A stretch of 64,000 nucleotides of DNA from Pantoea anthophila (lineage in GTDB: Bacteria > Pseudomonadota > Gammaproteobacteria > Enterobacterales > Enterobacteriaceae), in contig NZ_VHIZ01000048.1 in NCBI RefSeq assembly GCF_006494375.1, forward strand, positions 64,521-128,520, read 5' to 3'. Numbering within the stretch: the stretch's first letter is position 1; each line of letters begins with the position of its first letter. Below the pieces are notes generated by a model, which was given only the letters and a program-made list of their open reading frames with translations, was not told the DNA's origin and did not search any database. Both the position numbers and the translations under genes were made by a program. Shown one piece after another: positions 27,497 through 40,552 of this stretch.

Positions 27497-30316
27497 ATGA
27501 GTGACTATAAATCTACCCTGAATTTGCCGGAAACGGGATTCCCGATGCGTGGCGATCTGGCCAAACGCGAACCGGGAATGTTGCAACGCTGGTATGCCGA
27601 CAACCTGTATGGCGTTATCCGCGAAGCCAAAAAGGGGAAAAAAACCTTTATCCTGCATGATGGCCCTCCTTATGCGAACGGCAGCATTCATATCGGTCAC
27701 TCAGTTAACAAGATTCTGAAAGACATTATCGTTAAGTCGAAAGGCATGGCGGGCTATGACGCGCCCTATGTGCCGGGCTGGGACTGTCACGGTCTGCCTA
27801 TCGAGCATAAAGTTGAGCAGATGATCGGCAAGCCGGGCGAGAAAGTCACGGCGGCAGAATTCCGCGAAGCGTGCCGCAAATATGCGGCAGAACAGGTTGA
27901 AGGCCAGAAAGCAGACTTTATCCGTCTGGGCGTACTGGGCGACTGGGATCGTCCTTACCTGACCATGGACTTCAACACGGAAGCCAACATCATCCGTGCG
28001 CTGGGTAAAATCATCGGCAACGGTCACCTGCACAAGGGCGCGAAGCCGGTGCACTGGTGCCTGGATTGCCGTTCTGCCCTGGCCGAAGCGGAAGTGGAAT
28101 ATTACGACAAGACCTCACCGTCGATTGATGTGATGTTCAACGCCGTCGATGCCGACGCTGTGCGTCAGGCGTTCGGCGTCACTACGGTTAACGGCCCGAT
28201 TTCACTGGTTATCTGGACCACCACCCCGTGGACGCTGCCCGCTAACCGCGCCATCTCTCTGCACCCGGAATTTGACTATCAGCTGATCCAGATCGAAGGC
28301 CGTGCCCTGATCCTGGCAAAAGAGCTGGTGGAAAGCGTCATGAAGCGTGCCGGTGTCAGCGAATGGCAGGTGCTGGGCGAATGCAAAGGTGCCGCGCTGG
28401 AGCTGCAGCTGTTCCAGCATCCGTTCCTTGAGCAGATTCAGTCGAAAGTGGTGCTGGGCGAACACGTCACGCTGGATGCCGGTACTGGTGCGGTCCATAC
28501 GGCACCCGGCCACGGCCCGGATGACTATGTGATCGGCCAGAAATATGGCATCGAAACCGCTAACCCGGTCGGGCCAGATGGCGCGTATCTGCCTGGCACT
28601 TACCCGACGCTGGATGGGGTTAACGTCTTTAAAGCCAACGATATGATCGTTGAGCTGCTGAAAGAGAAGCAGGCGCTGCTGCACGTTGAAAAACTGCTGC
28701 ACAGCTACCCGCACTGCTGGCGTCACAAAACGCCTATCATCTTCCGTGCCACGCCACAGTGGTTCATCAGCATGGATCAGAAAGGCCTGCGTGCGCAGTC
28801 GCTGAAAGAGATCAAAGGCGTGCAGTGGATCCCGGACTGGGGCCAGGCGCGTATTGAATCGATGGTGGCGAACCGTCCGGACTGGTGTATCTCTCGTCAG
28901 CGTACCTGGGGCGTGCCGATGGCGCTGTTCGTTCATAAAGAGAGCGAAGAGCTTCACCCGGATACCCTGGCACTGATGGAGAAAGTGGCACAGCGTGTTG
29001 AGCAGGATGGCATTCAGGCCTGGTGGGATCTCGATCCGCGCGAGCTGATGGGCGATGACGCCGATCATTACGTCAAGGTTCCGGATACCCTGGATGTCTG
29101 GTTCGACTCCGGGTCAACCAGCTATTCCGTCGTGGATGCCCGTCCGGAATTCGAAGGACAGGCGCCGGACCTCTATCTGGAAGGGTCCGATCAGCATCGC
29201 GGCTGGTTTATGTCCTCGCTGATGATCGGCACCGCGATGAAAGGCAAAGCGCCTTATCGTCAGGTACTGACACACGGTTTCACCGTGGATGGTCAGGGCC
29301 GCAAAATGTCGAAATCGATCGGCAACACCGTGTCGCCGCAGGATGTGATGAACAAACTGGGTGCTGACATTCTGCGCCTGTGGGTGGCATCAACCGACTA
29401 TTCGGGTGAAATGGCGGTCTCCGATGAGATCCTGAAGCGTTCCGCCGATGCCTATCGCCGTATCCGTAACACCGCCCGCTTCCTGCTGGCGAACCTTAAC
29501 GGCTTCAATCCGGCCACCGACCTGGTGAAACCGGAAGAGATGGTCGTGGTGGATCGCTGGGCCGTGGGACGTGCGCAGGCGGCGCAGGCCGATATCGTCG
29601 CCTCTTATGAGAACTACGATTTCCATGAAGTGATCCAGCGTCTGATGCAGTTCTGTTCTGTGGAGATGGGCAGCTTCTATCTCGACATCATCAAAGATCG
29701 CCAGTACACCGCGAAGGGCGACAGCCTGGCGCGTCGTAGCTGTCAGACCGCGCTGTGGCACATCGTTGAAGCGCTGGTGCGCTGGATGGCGCCGATCATG
29801 TCCTTTACCGCGGATGAGATCTGGGGCTATCTGCCTGGCGAACGCGCGCAGTATGTCTTCACCGAAGAGTGGTATCAGGGTCTGTTTGGCCTGGCGGAAG
29901 ATGAAGCCCTGAACGATGCCTACTGGGCTGAGCTGCTGAAAGTACGTGGCGAAGTTAACAAGGTCATCGAGCAGGCGCGTGCCGACAAACGTATCGGTGG
30001 CGCACTGGAAGCCACCGTGACGCTCTATGCCGATGCGGAGCTGGCCGCTAAGCTGCAGGCGCTGGGCAACGAGCTGCGCTTTGTGCTGCTGACCTCGGGT
30101 GCCCAGGTAGCTGATTACGCGCTGGCAAACGATGAAGCGCAGCAGAGCGAACTGCTGAAAGGTCTGAAAATTGCGCTGCACAAGGCGGAAGGCGAGAAAT
30201 GTCAGCGCTGCTGGCATTACACTACCGACGTCGGCCAGAATCCGGAGCACGCTGCGGTATGCGGTCGTTGTTACACTAACGTAGCCGGTGACGGTGAACA
30301 GCGTGAATTTGCCTGA
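27497..30316 (+). CDS. ileS: Isoleucyl-tRNA synthetase
   Basis: 939-residue class I synthetase. HIGH motif in [21 protein letters not shown]1 editing domain in the middle ([12 protein letters not shown]), KMSKS in [10 protein letters not shown], and a C-terminal zinc ribbon with paired cysteines (CQRCWHY and CGRCYTN). Its TGA overlaps the lspA ATG by one base, so lspA is translationally coupled. Confidence 0.99.
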   Translation: MSDYKSTLNLPETGFPMRGDLAKREPGMLQRWYADNLYGVIREAKKGKKTFILHDGPPYANGSIHIGHSVNKILKDIIVKSKGMAGYDAPYVPGWDCHGLPIEHKVEQMIGKPGEKVTAAEFREACRKYAAEQVEGQKADFIRLGVLGDWDRPYLTMDFNTEANIIRALGKIIGNGHLHKGAKPVHWCLDCRSALAEAEVEYYDKTSPSIDVMFNAVDADAVRQAFGVTTVNGPISLVIWTTTPWTLPANRAISLHPEFDYQLIQIEGRALILAKELVESVMKRAGVSEWQVLGECKGAALELQLFQHPFLEQIQSKVVLGEHVTLDAGTGAVHTAPGHGPDDYVIGQKYGIETANPVGPDGAYLPGTYPTLDGVNVFKANDMIVELLKEKQALLHVEKLLHSYPHCWRHKTPIIFRATPQWFISMDQKGLRAQSLKEIKGVQWIPDWGQARIESMVANRPDWCISRQRTWGVPMALFVHKESEELHPDTLALMEKVAQRVEQDGIQAWWDLDPRELMGDDADHYVKVPDTLDVWFDSGSTSYSVVDARPEFEGQAPDLYLEGSDQHRGWFMSSLMIGTAMKGKAPYRQVLTHGFTVDGQGRKMSKSIGNTVSPQDVMNKLGADILRLWVASTDYSGEMAVSDEILKRSADAYRRIRNTARFLLANLNGFNPATDLVKPEEMVVVDRWAVGRAQAAQADIVASYENYDFHEVIQRLMQFCSVEMGSFYLDIIKDRQYTAKGDSLARRSCQTALWHIVEALVRWMAPIMSFTADEIWGYLPGERAQYVFTEEWYQGLFGLAEDEALNDAYWAELLKVRGEVNKVIEQARADKRIGGALEATVTLYADAELAAKLQALGNELRFVLLTSGAQVADYALANDEAQQSELLKGLKIALHKAEGEKCQRCWHYTTDVGQNPEHAAVCGRCYTNVAGDGEQREFA

Positions 30317-30822
30317 TGCGTAAACCTATTCTCTCAACCGGATTGCGCTGGCTGTGGCTGGTGCTGGTGGTCATCGTTGTCGACTTCGCCAGTAAGCAGT
30401 GGGTGATGAACAACATGATGCTGCATGAAACGCAGCCGCTGATGCCTTATCTTAACCTGTTCTATGCGCACAACTACGGCGCGGCGTTCAGCTTCCTGGC
30501 GGACAAAGGCGGCTGGCAGCGCTGGTTTTTTGCCGGTATTGCGCTGGCGATCGTGGTTTCACTGGTGCTGATGATGTATCGCAATCAGGCCAGCCAGAAG
30601 ATTTCAAACATCGCGTATGCCCTGATTATCGGCGGTGCGATAGGCAATTTATTTGATCGCTCCTGGCATGGCTTTGTGGTCGATTTTATCGATTTTTATG
30701 TCGGTAACTGGCACTTCGCTACATTTAATATCGCTGACTGCGGCATCTGTATTGGTGCCGCATTGGTGGTGCTGGAGGGCTTTTTCAGCCCGAACGGCAA
30801 ACAGGCTAAACAGAAAGGGTAA
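30316..30822 (+). CDS. lspA: Lipoprotein signal peptidase (signal peptidase II)
   Basis: 168-residue inner-membrane aspartic protease with four hydrophobic segments; it removes signal peptides from diacylglyceryl prolipoproteins. By motif, the catalytic pair is D123 (FVVDFIDF) and D141 (FNIADCGIC); GAIGNLFDR precedes. It overlaps ileS by one base, and fkpB starts 3 bases after its stop. Confidence 0.98.
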   Translation: MRKPILSTGLRWLWLVLVVIVVDFASKQWVMNNMMLHETQPLMPYLNLFYAHNYGAAFSFLADKGGWQRWFFAGIALAIVVSLVLMMYRNQASQKISNIAYALIIGGAIGNLFDRSWHGFVVDFIDFYVGNWHFATFNIADCGICIGAALVVLEGFFSPNGKQAKQKG

Positions 30823-30825
30823 GTG

Positions 30826-31296
30826 ATGACTGAGTCCGTACAGCGCGACAGCGCGGTGTTGGTGCATTTTACGCTGAAGCTGGAAGATGGCTCGACGGCG
30901 GAATCGACCCGTGCAAACGGTAAGCCTGCGCTGTTCCGTCTCGGTGATGGCAGCCTCTCTGCGGCACTGGAGGAGGCACTGCTGGGGCTGAAAGCGGGTG
31001 AAACTAAACAGTTCACTCTGGCGCCGGAAGAGGCATTTGGTGGCGTCAGCCCTGACCTGATCCAGTATTTCTCGCGTCGTGACTTTATCGATGCCGGTGA
31101 ACCGGAAGTGGGGGCCATCATGCTGTTCAGCGGCATGGGCGGCAGTGAAATGCCAGGCGTGATCCGTGAAGTCTCCGGTGATTCGATCACCGTAGATTTT
31201 AACCATCCGCTGGCAGGTCATCGTATTCAGTTTGATGTAGAGGTGCTGGAGATCGATCCGGCACTGGAGGCGAACGATGCAAATCCTGTTAGCTAA
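30826..31296 (+). CDS. fkpB: FKBP-type peptidyl-prolyl isomerase FkpB (SlpA)
   Basis: 156-residue SlyD-like FKBP: split FKBP fold ([16 protein letters not shown]) with an inserted flap (about 70-125) and [21 protein letters not shown]. Cytoplasmic prolyl isomerase and chaperone. ATG 30826 matches homologues and follows AAGGG; the GTG directly before it is less likely. The 3' end is extended by a few codons compared with E. coli, so it overlaps ispH by 20 bases. Confidence 0.95.
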   Translation: MTESVQRDSAVLVHFTLKLEDGSTAESTRANGKPALFRLGDGSLSAALEEALLGLKAGETKQFTLAPEEAFGGVSPDLIQYFSRRDFIDAGEPEVGAIMLFSGMGGSEMPGVIREVSGDSITVDFNHPLAGHRIQFDVEVLEIDPALEANDANPVS

Positions 31297-32230
31297 TCCG
31301 CGCGGTTTCTGCGCCGGCGTTGATCGCGCCATCAGTATCGTTGAGCGCGCGCTGGAGATGTATGGCGCGCCTATCTACGTGCGTCACGAAGTGGTGCATA
31401 ACCGTTACGTGGTCAACAGCCTGCGTGAGCGCGGGGCGATCTTCATCGAAGAGATCAGTGAAGTGCCGGATAACGCGATTCTGATCTTCTCTGCGCACGG
31501 TGTTTCGCAGGCGGTGCGTGCAGAAGCCAAAGCGCGCAATCTGACCATGCTGTTTGATGCAACCTGTCCGCTGGTGACAAAAGTGCATATGGAAGTGGCA
31601 CGTGCCAGCCGTAAAGGCGTTGAGGCGATACTGATCGGTCATGCGGGTCATCCGGAAGTGGAAGGCACCATGGGGCAGTACAACAACCCCAATGGCGGGA
31701 TGTATCTCGTCGAGTCTCCGGAAGATGTTTTCCGGCTGACGGTAAAGGATGAAAACAACCTGAGCTTCATGACGCAGACCACGCTGTCAGTGGATGATAC
31801 GTCAGACATCATCGATGCTCTGCGTCAGCGCTTCCCGGCGATTATCGGGCCGCGTAAAGATGATATCTGCTATGCCACAACCAACCGCCAGGAAGCGGTT
31901 CGCACCCTGGCGAAAGATGCCGAGGTGGTACTGGTGGTGGGGTCGAAGAACTCCTCCAACTCGAACCGTCTGGCTGAACTGGCGCAGCGCGCCGGTAAGC
32001 TGGCGAAGCTGATCGACTCTGCTGATGATATTCAGGAAGAGTGGGTCAAAGGCGTGGCCTGTATCGGTGTCACCGCCGGTGCCTCAGCGCCCGATATTCT
32101 GGTGCAGCAGGTGATTGAGCGACTGCGTGAGCTGGGCGGCGAAGCCGCGATCGAGCTGATTGGCCGTGAAGAGAACATCGTCTTTGAAGTGCCAAAAGAG
32201 CTGCGCGTCGAGGTGCGCAACGTGCAGTAA
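31277..32230 (+). CDS. ispH: 4-hydroxy-3-methylbut-2-enyl diphosphate reductase
   Basis: 317-residue [4Fe-4S] enzyme, last step of the MEP pathway giving IPP and DMAPP. The three cluster cysteines are visible in [11 protein letters not shown] (C12), [11 protein letters not shown] and [11 protein letters not shown]; the catalytic glutamate region is [11 protein letters not shown]. It overlaps the end of fkpB and is last in the operon, followed by a strong terminator. E. coli rihC, the next gene there, is missing. Confidence 0.98.
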   Translation: MQILLANPRGFCAGVDRAISIVERALEMYGAPIYVRHEVVHNRYVVNSLRERGAIFIEEISEVPDNAILIFSAHGVSQAVRAEAKARNLTMLFDATCPLVTKVHMEVARASRKGVEAILIGHAGHPEVEGTMGQYNNPNGGMYLVESPEDVFRLTVKDENNLSFMTQTTLSVDDTSDIIDALRQRFPAIIGPRKDDICYATTNRQEAVRTLAKDAEVVLVVGSKNSSNSNRLAELAQRAGKLAKLIDSADDIQEEWVKGVACIGVTAGASAPDILVQQVIERLRELGGEAAIELIGREENIVFEVPKELRVEVRNVQ

Positions 32231-32248
32231 CCGCACGTTAATCCTGAT

Positions 32249-32277
32249 AAAAAGGCCGACTCTGTTCGGCCTTTTTT
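32249..32277 (+). terminator. Terminator of the ribF-ispH operon
   Basis: Stem AAAAAGGCCGA / TCGGCCTTTTT with a 6-base loop; the A and T runs make it usable in both directions. Confidence 0.93.
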
Positions 32278-32446
32278 GTTTTTATCGGCCGATGAAAAGC
32301 CCACCTTTTGCCATGGCGATTGCTTTTACTGATAATCGCAGGCGGCTGGCATAAAATTCTTATTATCCCTGATTAATAGTGGCGTGACTGTTAACTCGTC
32401 GTTAACCTGATGACGCTTTGGATGCATAGTTTTGTTTTAGGAATGA

Positions 32447-33259
<813 letters not shown>

Positions 33260-33735
33260 TGTTGTGCGTGTTGTGAACCATCGTGATGTGGTTATTTCAA
33301 TCGTTAACCTATTGATTGGAAAAGGGCAATGTTTTTATTGCCCTTAATTTTGTCTGAAATACTCGCCCTGATGTGAAAACAGATTAAGCCATCTGTTTTT
33401 ATCACTTTTCGCGCGTTTTATCTTCGTTAAGATGCCGTTTTTGACCATTTGGTCAAAAAAATCAGCCTGACAGCCTCGGGTTCTTATTTTTACTGCCTGG
33501 CAAACGATTATTCGGCCGGGTTTTCTCCTGTTTTTACCGCTTAAGCCCGTTTCTGGCCTCATAAGTCAGATAAAGATGAAAAAAACGGGCCTCAGGGTAG
33601 ACAAGCCCCAGGGTGATCATTAGAATGCGCGCAATTTGCCAAAAATCGACAATTCAGGCGGTTTTTGCATTGATTCAGGCGGCTATTTTGAATTAATATG
33701 CAGATATTATGACTGTTTATTCCCTGGAGGATGTT
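33260..33735 (+). promoter_or_regulatory. carAB control region
   Basis: 476 bases without a gene. On the dapB side they include AT-rich inverted stretches. A PurR-like half-match (GCAAACGATTATTC, 33500-33513) lies about 100 bases upstream of promoter P1. P1 (TAGACA-17-TAGAAT, 33598-33626) and P2 (TTGCAT-17-TTGAAT, 33665-33693) follow, the same two-promoter layout as E. coli carAB. There P1 is pyrimidine- and purine-controlled and P2 is arginine-controlled. PepA, IHF and RutR sites are expected but were not assigned. Confidence 0.75.
33689..33723. promoter_or_regulatory. Tandem ARG boxes over carAB P2
   Basis: Two ArgR half-operator cores, TGAAT-TAAT-ATGCA (33689-33702) and TGACT-GTTT-ATTCC (33710-33723), start 21 bases apart, the spacing of two 18-bp ARG boxes with a 3-bp gap. 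They match the consensus TGAAT-W4-ATTCA at 9 and 8 of the 10 fixed bases and overlap the P2 -10. Arginine-dependent repression of P2 is therefore expected. Confidence 0.8.
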
Positions 33736-34884
33736 TTGATTAAGTCAGCAATCCTGGTTCTGGAAGACGGAACCCAATTCCACGGTCGGGCCATCGGGGC
33801 AACGGGGTCGGCAGTGGGGGAAGTCGTTTTCAACACCTCAATGACCGGTTATCAAGAAATCCTCACTGATCCTTCCTATTCCCGCCAAATCGTTACTCTC
33901 ACTTATCCCCATATCGGTAATGTCGGTGCCAACGCCGCTGATGAAGAATCAAGCCAGATTCATGCTCAGGGCCTGGTCATCCGCGATCTGCCGTTGATTG
34001 CCAGCAACTTCCGAAGCGAAGAAGGACTCTCCGCTTACCTGCAGCGCAACAACATTGTGGCCATTGCCGATATCGATACCCGCAAGCTGACGCGTCTGCT
34101 GCGCGAGAAAGGCGCTCAGAATGGCTGCATTATCGCCGGTGATAATCCGGATGCCGCGCTGGCGCTGCAGAAAGCCCAGGCGTTCCCCGGGCTGAAAGGT
34201 ATGGATCTGGCGAAAGAGGTCTGCACAACGGAAACCTACAGCTGGCAGCAGGGCAGCTGGACGCTGGGCAGTGGCCTGCCGGAACAATCCTCAGCGGAAT
34301 CCCTGCCTTATCATGTCGTGGCTTACGATTACGGTGCCAAGCGCAACATTCTGCGTATGCTGGTTGACCGCGGCTGCCGTCTGACCGTTGTAGCGGCTCA
34401 GACACCGGCGGAAGAGGTGCTGAAGATGAATCCGGATGGCATTTTCCTCTCCAACGGCCCGGGTGACCCGGAGCCATGTGACTACGCCATCAGCGCGATT
34501 CAGGCCTTCCTGAAAACCGAGATTCCGGTGTTCGGTATCTGCCTGGGTCATCAGCTGCTGGCGCTGGCCAGCGGAGCCCGGACCGTGAAGATGAAGCTTG
34601 GCCATCATGGCGGCAACCATCCGGTGAAGGATCTCGACAATAATCGCGTGATGATCACCGCCCAGAACCACGGTTTTGCCGTCGATGAGAACGATCTGCC
34701 CGCGAACCTGCGTGTCACCCACATTTCGCTGTTCGATAAAACGGTGCAGGGCATTCACCGCACTGACAAGCCAGCCTTCAGCTTCCAGGGACACCCGGAA
34801 GCCAGCCCGGGACCGGGTGATGCTGCGCCGCTGTTTGACCACTTTATTGAATTGATTGACGCCTTCCGTCTGCAAGCGAAGTAA
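33736..34884 (+). CDS. carA: Carbamoyl-phosphate synthase small subunit
   Basis: 382-residue glutamine amidotransferase subunit supplying ammonia to CarB. Class I GATase domain with nucleophile cysteine in [13 protein letters not shown] and the HG pair near [19 protein letters not shown]. The start is TTG 33736 (protein begins [12 protein letters not shown], as in E. coli, which also uses TTG); GGAGG lies 5 bases upstream. An in-frame ATG at 33709 would add nine residues but lies inside the ARG boxes. Confidence 0.96.
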   Translation: MIKSAILVLEDGTQFHGRAIGATGSAVGEVVFNTSMTGYQEILTDPSYSRQIVTLTYPHIGNVGANAADEESSQIHAQGLVIRDLPLIASNFRSEEGLSAYLQRNNIVAIADIDTRKLTRLLREKGAQNGCIIAGDNPDAALALQKAQAFPGLKGMDLAKEVCTTETYSWQQGSWTLGSGLPEQSSAESLPYHVVAYDYGAKRNILRMLVDRGCRLTVVAAQTPAEEVLKMNPDGIFLSNGPGDPEPCDYAISAIQAFLKTEIPVFGICLGHQLLALASGARTVKMKLGHHGGNHPVKDLDNNRVMITAQNHGFAVDENDLPANLRVTHISLFDKTVQGIHRTDKPAFSFQGHPEASPGPGDAAPLFDHFIELIDAFRLQAK

Positions 34885-34898
34885 TCAGGAGCTAATTC

Positions 34899-38126
<3,228 letters not shown>

Positions 38127-38145
38127 GTCGAGGTAGTGTGAAAAG

Positions 38146-38171
38146 CGGCTCCTGCGGGAGCCGTTTTTTTT
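38146..38171 (+). terminator. carAB terminator
   Basis: CGGCTCC-TGCG-GGAGCCG followed by eight T. Nearly the same hairpin occurs again at 38375 and 39755. Confidence 0.93.
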
Positions 38172-38605
38172 GGTTAAATTCTGGCCATATCAGCGGTGAG
38201 ATCGCGCCTGCGAAGGGAACACGGGCAGATCGGAAAATCGCTCAAGCCAGTCCCTGGCCGCCCGGCCCGCGCCGTCCATGGCGCGGGACGCTTTCCTCCT
38301 CTGTCCGTGCTCCCTGCGCGTTGTGCTGATACGTTGTGGTCCCCCCAGAATTTGAATTTGTCAGCTGCCTGAAGGGCTCGTGCGGGAGCCGTTTTTTTTG
38401 CCTCCCGCCTGGCGATAATCTGAAAATCAGGCTCGCGTAAAGCAAAGGATTTGCCTTAAAGTCACTGATTTGACTTAGTTTTTTAGCTATAGGTGCGAAT
38501 CAGCCCCGTTCGCACAAATTTATAAGATAAACACTTCCTGTCCGGATTTTTCGCCAGTAATATGCCTGCCGCTCATCACCGGAGCGTGCAAGGACACCTA
38601 TAAAA
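38172..38605. other. 434-base gap between carAB and the porin: hairpin plus second terminator
   Basis: No convincing protein frame. It contains a perfect 8-base stem CCCGCGCC / GGCGCGGG (38266-38287, loop GTCCAT) and a Rho-independent terminator GGCTC / GAGCC plus eight T (38375-38399) that no annotated gene needs. Upstream of the porin is an AT-rich stretch with TTGACT at 38475-38480, probably part of the porin promoter. The orphan terminator suggests a small RNA or a degraded gene here. Confidence 0.6.
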
Positions 38606-39745
38606 ATGAAAATGCGTACTTTTTCTCTGAGTGCAGTGGCTGCACTGATGGCTATTCTTCCTTTCGCCAGCCAGGCGGAAATCACCCTGTTAAAACAGGA
38701 CCCACAGGCTGGCGATCCGCTTAGCCGCCTCAACTTTACCTTTGGCGGCAGCATCCGTGCTCAGGTCAATCACCAGACCGGCGTGGATGACAAATCGTAC
38801 AAGCGTGACGGATTCGATGGCGGCACCCGTTTCCGTTTCGGCGCGGATTACTACCTGTTCGACGACGTCAGCTGGATCAGCTACTACGAGCTGGGCGTGA
38901 ATATTCCGGCGGTATTCAGCTGGGATCGTCATTATGCCGACGGTGCGAATAACACCACGCGCCGCCAGCTCTACACCGGTCTGAAAAGCAAGACCTGGGG
39001 CCAGCTGACCTTTGGTCAGCAGAACAGCGTTTACTACGATACCGTAGGGGCCAAGACCGATATCTGGGACTACGACATGATCGGTCAGGCACCAGGCAAC
39101 GGGATCAATGGCGACTACGATGGCTCTTACCGTTCGCGTAAGCAGCTGAAGTATAAAAACACCTTCGGCGATCTGGATCTCTACGCCTCTTATCTGTTCG
39201 ACGATAATGAGTTCCTGCCAGGCAACGGCCTGCGCTACAAGCGCAAAGGCGGCGGTTCGCTGGGTGTGGATTATCACATTACCGACGATCTGAGCTGGGG
39301 CACGGCGTGGAACTACACCCGCGCGGCGATGCGTAACCCGAACAATGGCGACAGCGGCGATTACGACCAGAACATTTATGGCACCGCGCTGAGCTGGACC
39401 CCGGGCAACTGGACGCTGTCAGCGGGCGGCGGCTGGTATCAGAACTTCATGACCACCAAACGCAAAGATGTGCATGACTACTTTGCTGGCGATGCATGGG
39501 GCGTGGAATACTTTGCCGGTTATAAAATTCCGGTGGCGCAGTATGGCCTGAAAGCGGTGCAGCCGTATGTTATGGGCGATCGCATTGAATATGCAACCGG
39601 CCGTGATTATCAGCGCATCGACAACGGTCTGGGTGTGACGCTCTTCCTCGACTACGGTTTCCGTGTCGATTACGAACATGTCTTTACCTCCAGCACCGAT
39701 AACCTGGGTGATATGAATCTGGTGCGTCTGCGCTACGACTTCTGA
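38606..39745 (+). CDS. Outer-membrane porin, general-porin-like
   Basis: 379-residue secreted protein. Signal peptide residues 1-24 (cut after FASQA). The mature chain alternates aromatic and polar residues typical of a beta-barrel (RFRFGADYYLFDDVSWISYY, KTWGQLTFGQQNSVYYD, LKYKNTFGDLDLYASYLFDD) and ends in LVRLRYDF with the terminal phenylalanine needed for outer-membrane insertion. This fits a 16-strand Gram-negative porin related to OmpC/OmpF, but it is not one I can name. E. coli has cai/fix genes in this interval. The TGA is followed at once by an in-frame TAA and then a terminator. Confidence 0.82.
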   Translation: MKMRTFSLSAVAALMAILPFASQAEITLLKQDPQAGDPLSRLNFTFGGSIRAQVNHQTGVDDKSYKRDGFDGGTRFRFGADYYLFDDVSWISYYELGVNIPAVFSWDRHYADGANNTTRRQLYTGLKSKTWGQLTFGQQNSVYYDTVGAKTDIWDYDMIGQAPGNGINGDYDGSYRSRKQLKYKNTFGDLDLYASYLFDDNEFLPGNGLRYKRKGGGSLGVDYHITDDLSWGTAWNYTRAAMRNPNNGDSGDYDQNIYGTALSWTPGNWTLSAGGGWYQNFMTTKRKDVHDYFAGDAWGVEYFAGYKIPVAQYGLKAVQPYVMGDRIEYATGRDYQRIDNGLGVTLFLDYGFRVDYEHVFTSSTDNLGDMNLVRLRYDF

Positions 39746-39754
39746 TAACCCCGA

Positions 39755-39776
39755 CGGCTCCTGCGGGAGCCGTTTT
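39755..39776 (+). terminator. Porin terminator
   Basis: CGGCTCC-TGCG-GGAGCCG plus TTTT, 10 bases after the stop. The stem-loop is identical to the carAB terminator at 38146. Confidence 0.9.
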
Positions 39777-39979
39777 CTTATTCGCCCGGTTTTGTGCCAG
39801 CTGGCGTCAGATTACTGGCGAGCTGCGGCTAACAGACGCGATTTCGCGGTGAAAAACGCTGCGCAGGCAGTGAAACGCGACATCATAAAAAGCTTTACGC
39901 AATTAGACCTTCCCCCCTATCGACGAAAGTTTCACCTTCTCGTATCATGGCGCCAATTTTTTTCCTGTGAGTAGTTAAC

Positions 39980-40462
39980 ATGATTAGTCTTATCGCGGCA
40001 TTAGCAGCAGATCGCATTATTGGAATGGAGAACGCCATGCCGTGGGACCTGCCTGCAGATCTGGCGTGGTTCAAGCGTAACACCCTGAAAAAACCGGTGA
40101 TTATGGGCCGGCTGACCTTTGAATCTATTGGTCGCCCGCTGCCTGGCCGACTGAATATCGTGGTCAGCAGCCAGCCCGGCACCGCCGAAGGCGTCACCTG
40201 GGTCACTTCGCTGGATGAGGCGCTTCAGGCTGCCGGTGAAGCCGAAGAGATCATGGTGATCGGTGGCGGACGCGTTTATGAGCAGATGCTGAAGCGTGCC
40301 GATCGTCTCTATCTGACCCACATCGATGCAGAAGTAGAAGGCGACACGCAGTTTCCGGATTACGAGCCGGATGAGTGGCAGTCAACGTTCAGCGAGTTCC
40401 ACGACGCTGATGAGCATAACTCCCACAGCTACTGCTTTGAGATCCTGGATCGCCGTCGCTGA
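39980..40462 (+). CDS. folA: Dihydrofolate reductase
   Basis: 160-residue enzyme reducing dihydrofolate with NADPH; trimethoprim target. D27 is in the conserved place ([13 protein letters not shown]); [16 protein letters not shown] carries the NADPH loop, and [13 protein letters not shown] follows. The E. coli tryptophan in MGRHTWESIG is phenylalanine here, a common variant. GTGAG precedes ATG 39980. E. coli kefFC upstream are absent. Confidence 0.98.
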   Translation: MISLIAALAADRIIGMENAMPWDLPADLAWFKRNTLKKPVIMGRLTFESIGRPLPGRLNIVVSSQPGTAEGVTWVTSLDEALQAAGEAEEIMVIGGGRVYEQMLKRADRLYLTHIDAEVEGDTQFPDYEPDEWQSTFSEFHDADEHNSHSYCFEILDRRR

Positions 40463-40478
40463 TTCCTTGCCCGCCCGC

Positions 40479-40512
40479 CTGTAACCTGGCTGTCATCTTT
40501 ATTCATTAGCAT
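40479..40512 (+). promoter_or_regulatory. Pho box and -10 of the phoX promoter
   Basis: Direct repeats CTGTAAC and CTGTCAT separated by CTGG (40479-40496) give the 7+4+7 layout of a PhoB box (CTGTCAT-N4-CTGTCAT). Exactly 10 bases later comes TAGCAT (40507-40512), where PhoB promoters place the -10 with no need for a -35. The next gene is a phosphatase, which supports the call. Confidence 0.78.
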
Positions 40513-40552
40513 TGCTTCTTTTCCGGGACCGACACAAAGGAAGCAATCACTG

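Noticed and set aside
33709..33735. In-frame ATG 27 bases upstream of carA
   Set aside because: It lies within the ARG boxes over promoter P2, has no ribosome site, and homologues start at the TTG with GGAGG before it.
38138..38329. 63-codon frame after carB
   Set aside because: It starts inside the carAB terminator, is rich in Arg/Pro/Cys/Ser, and has no ribosome site.
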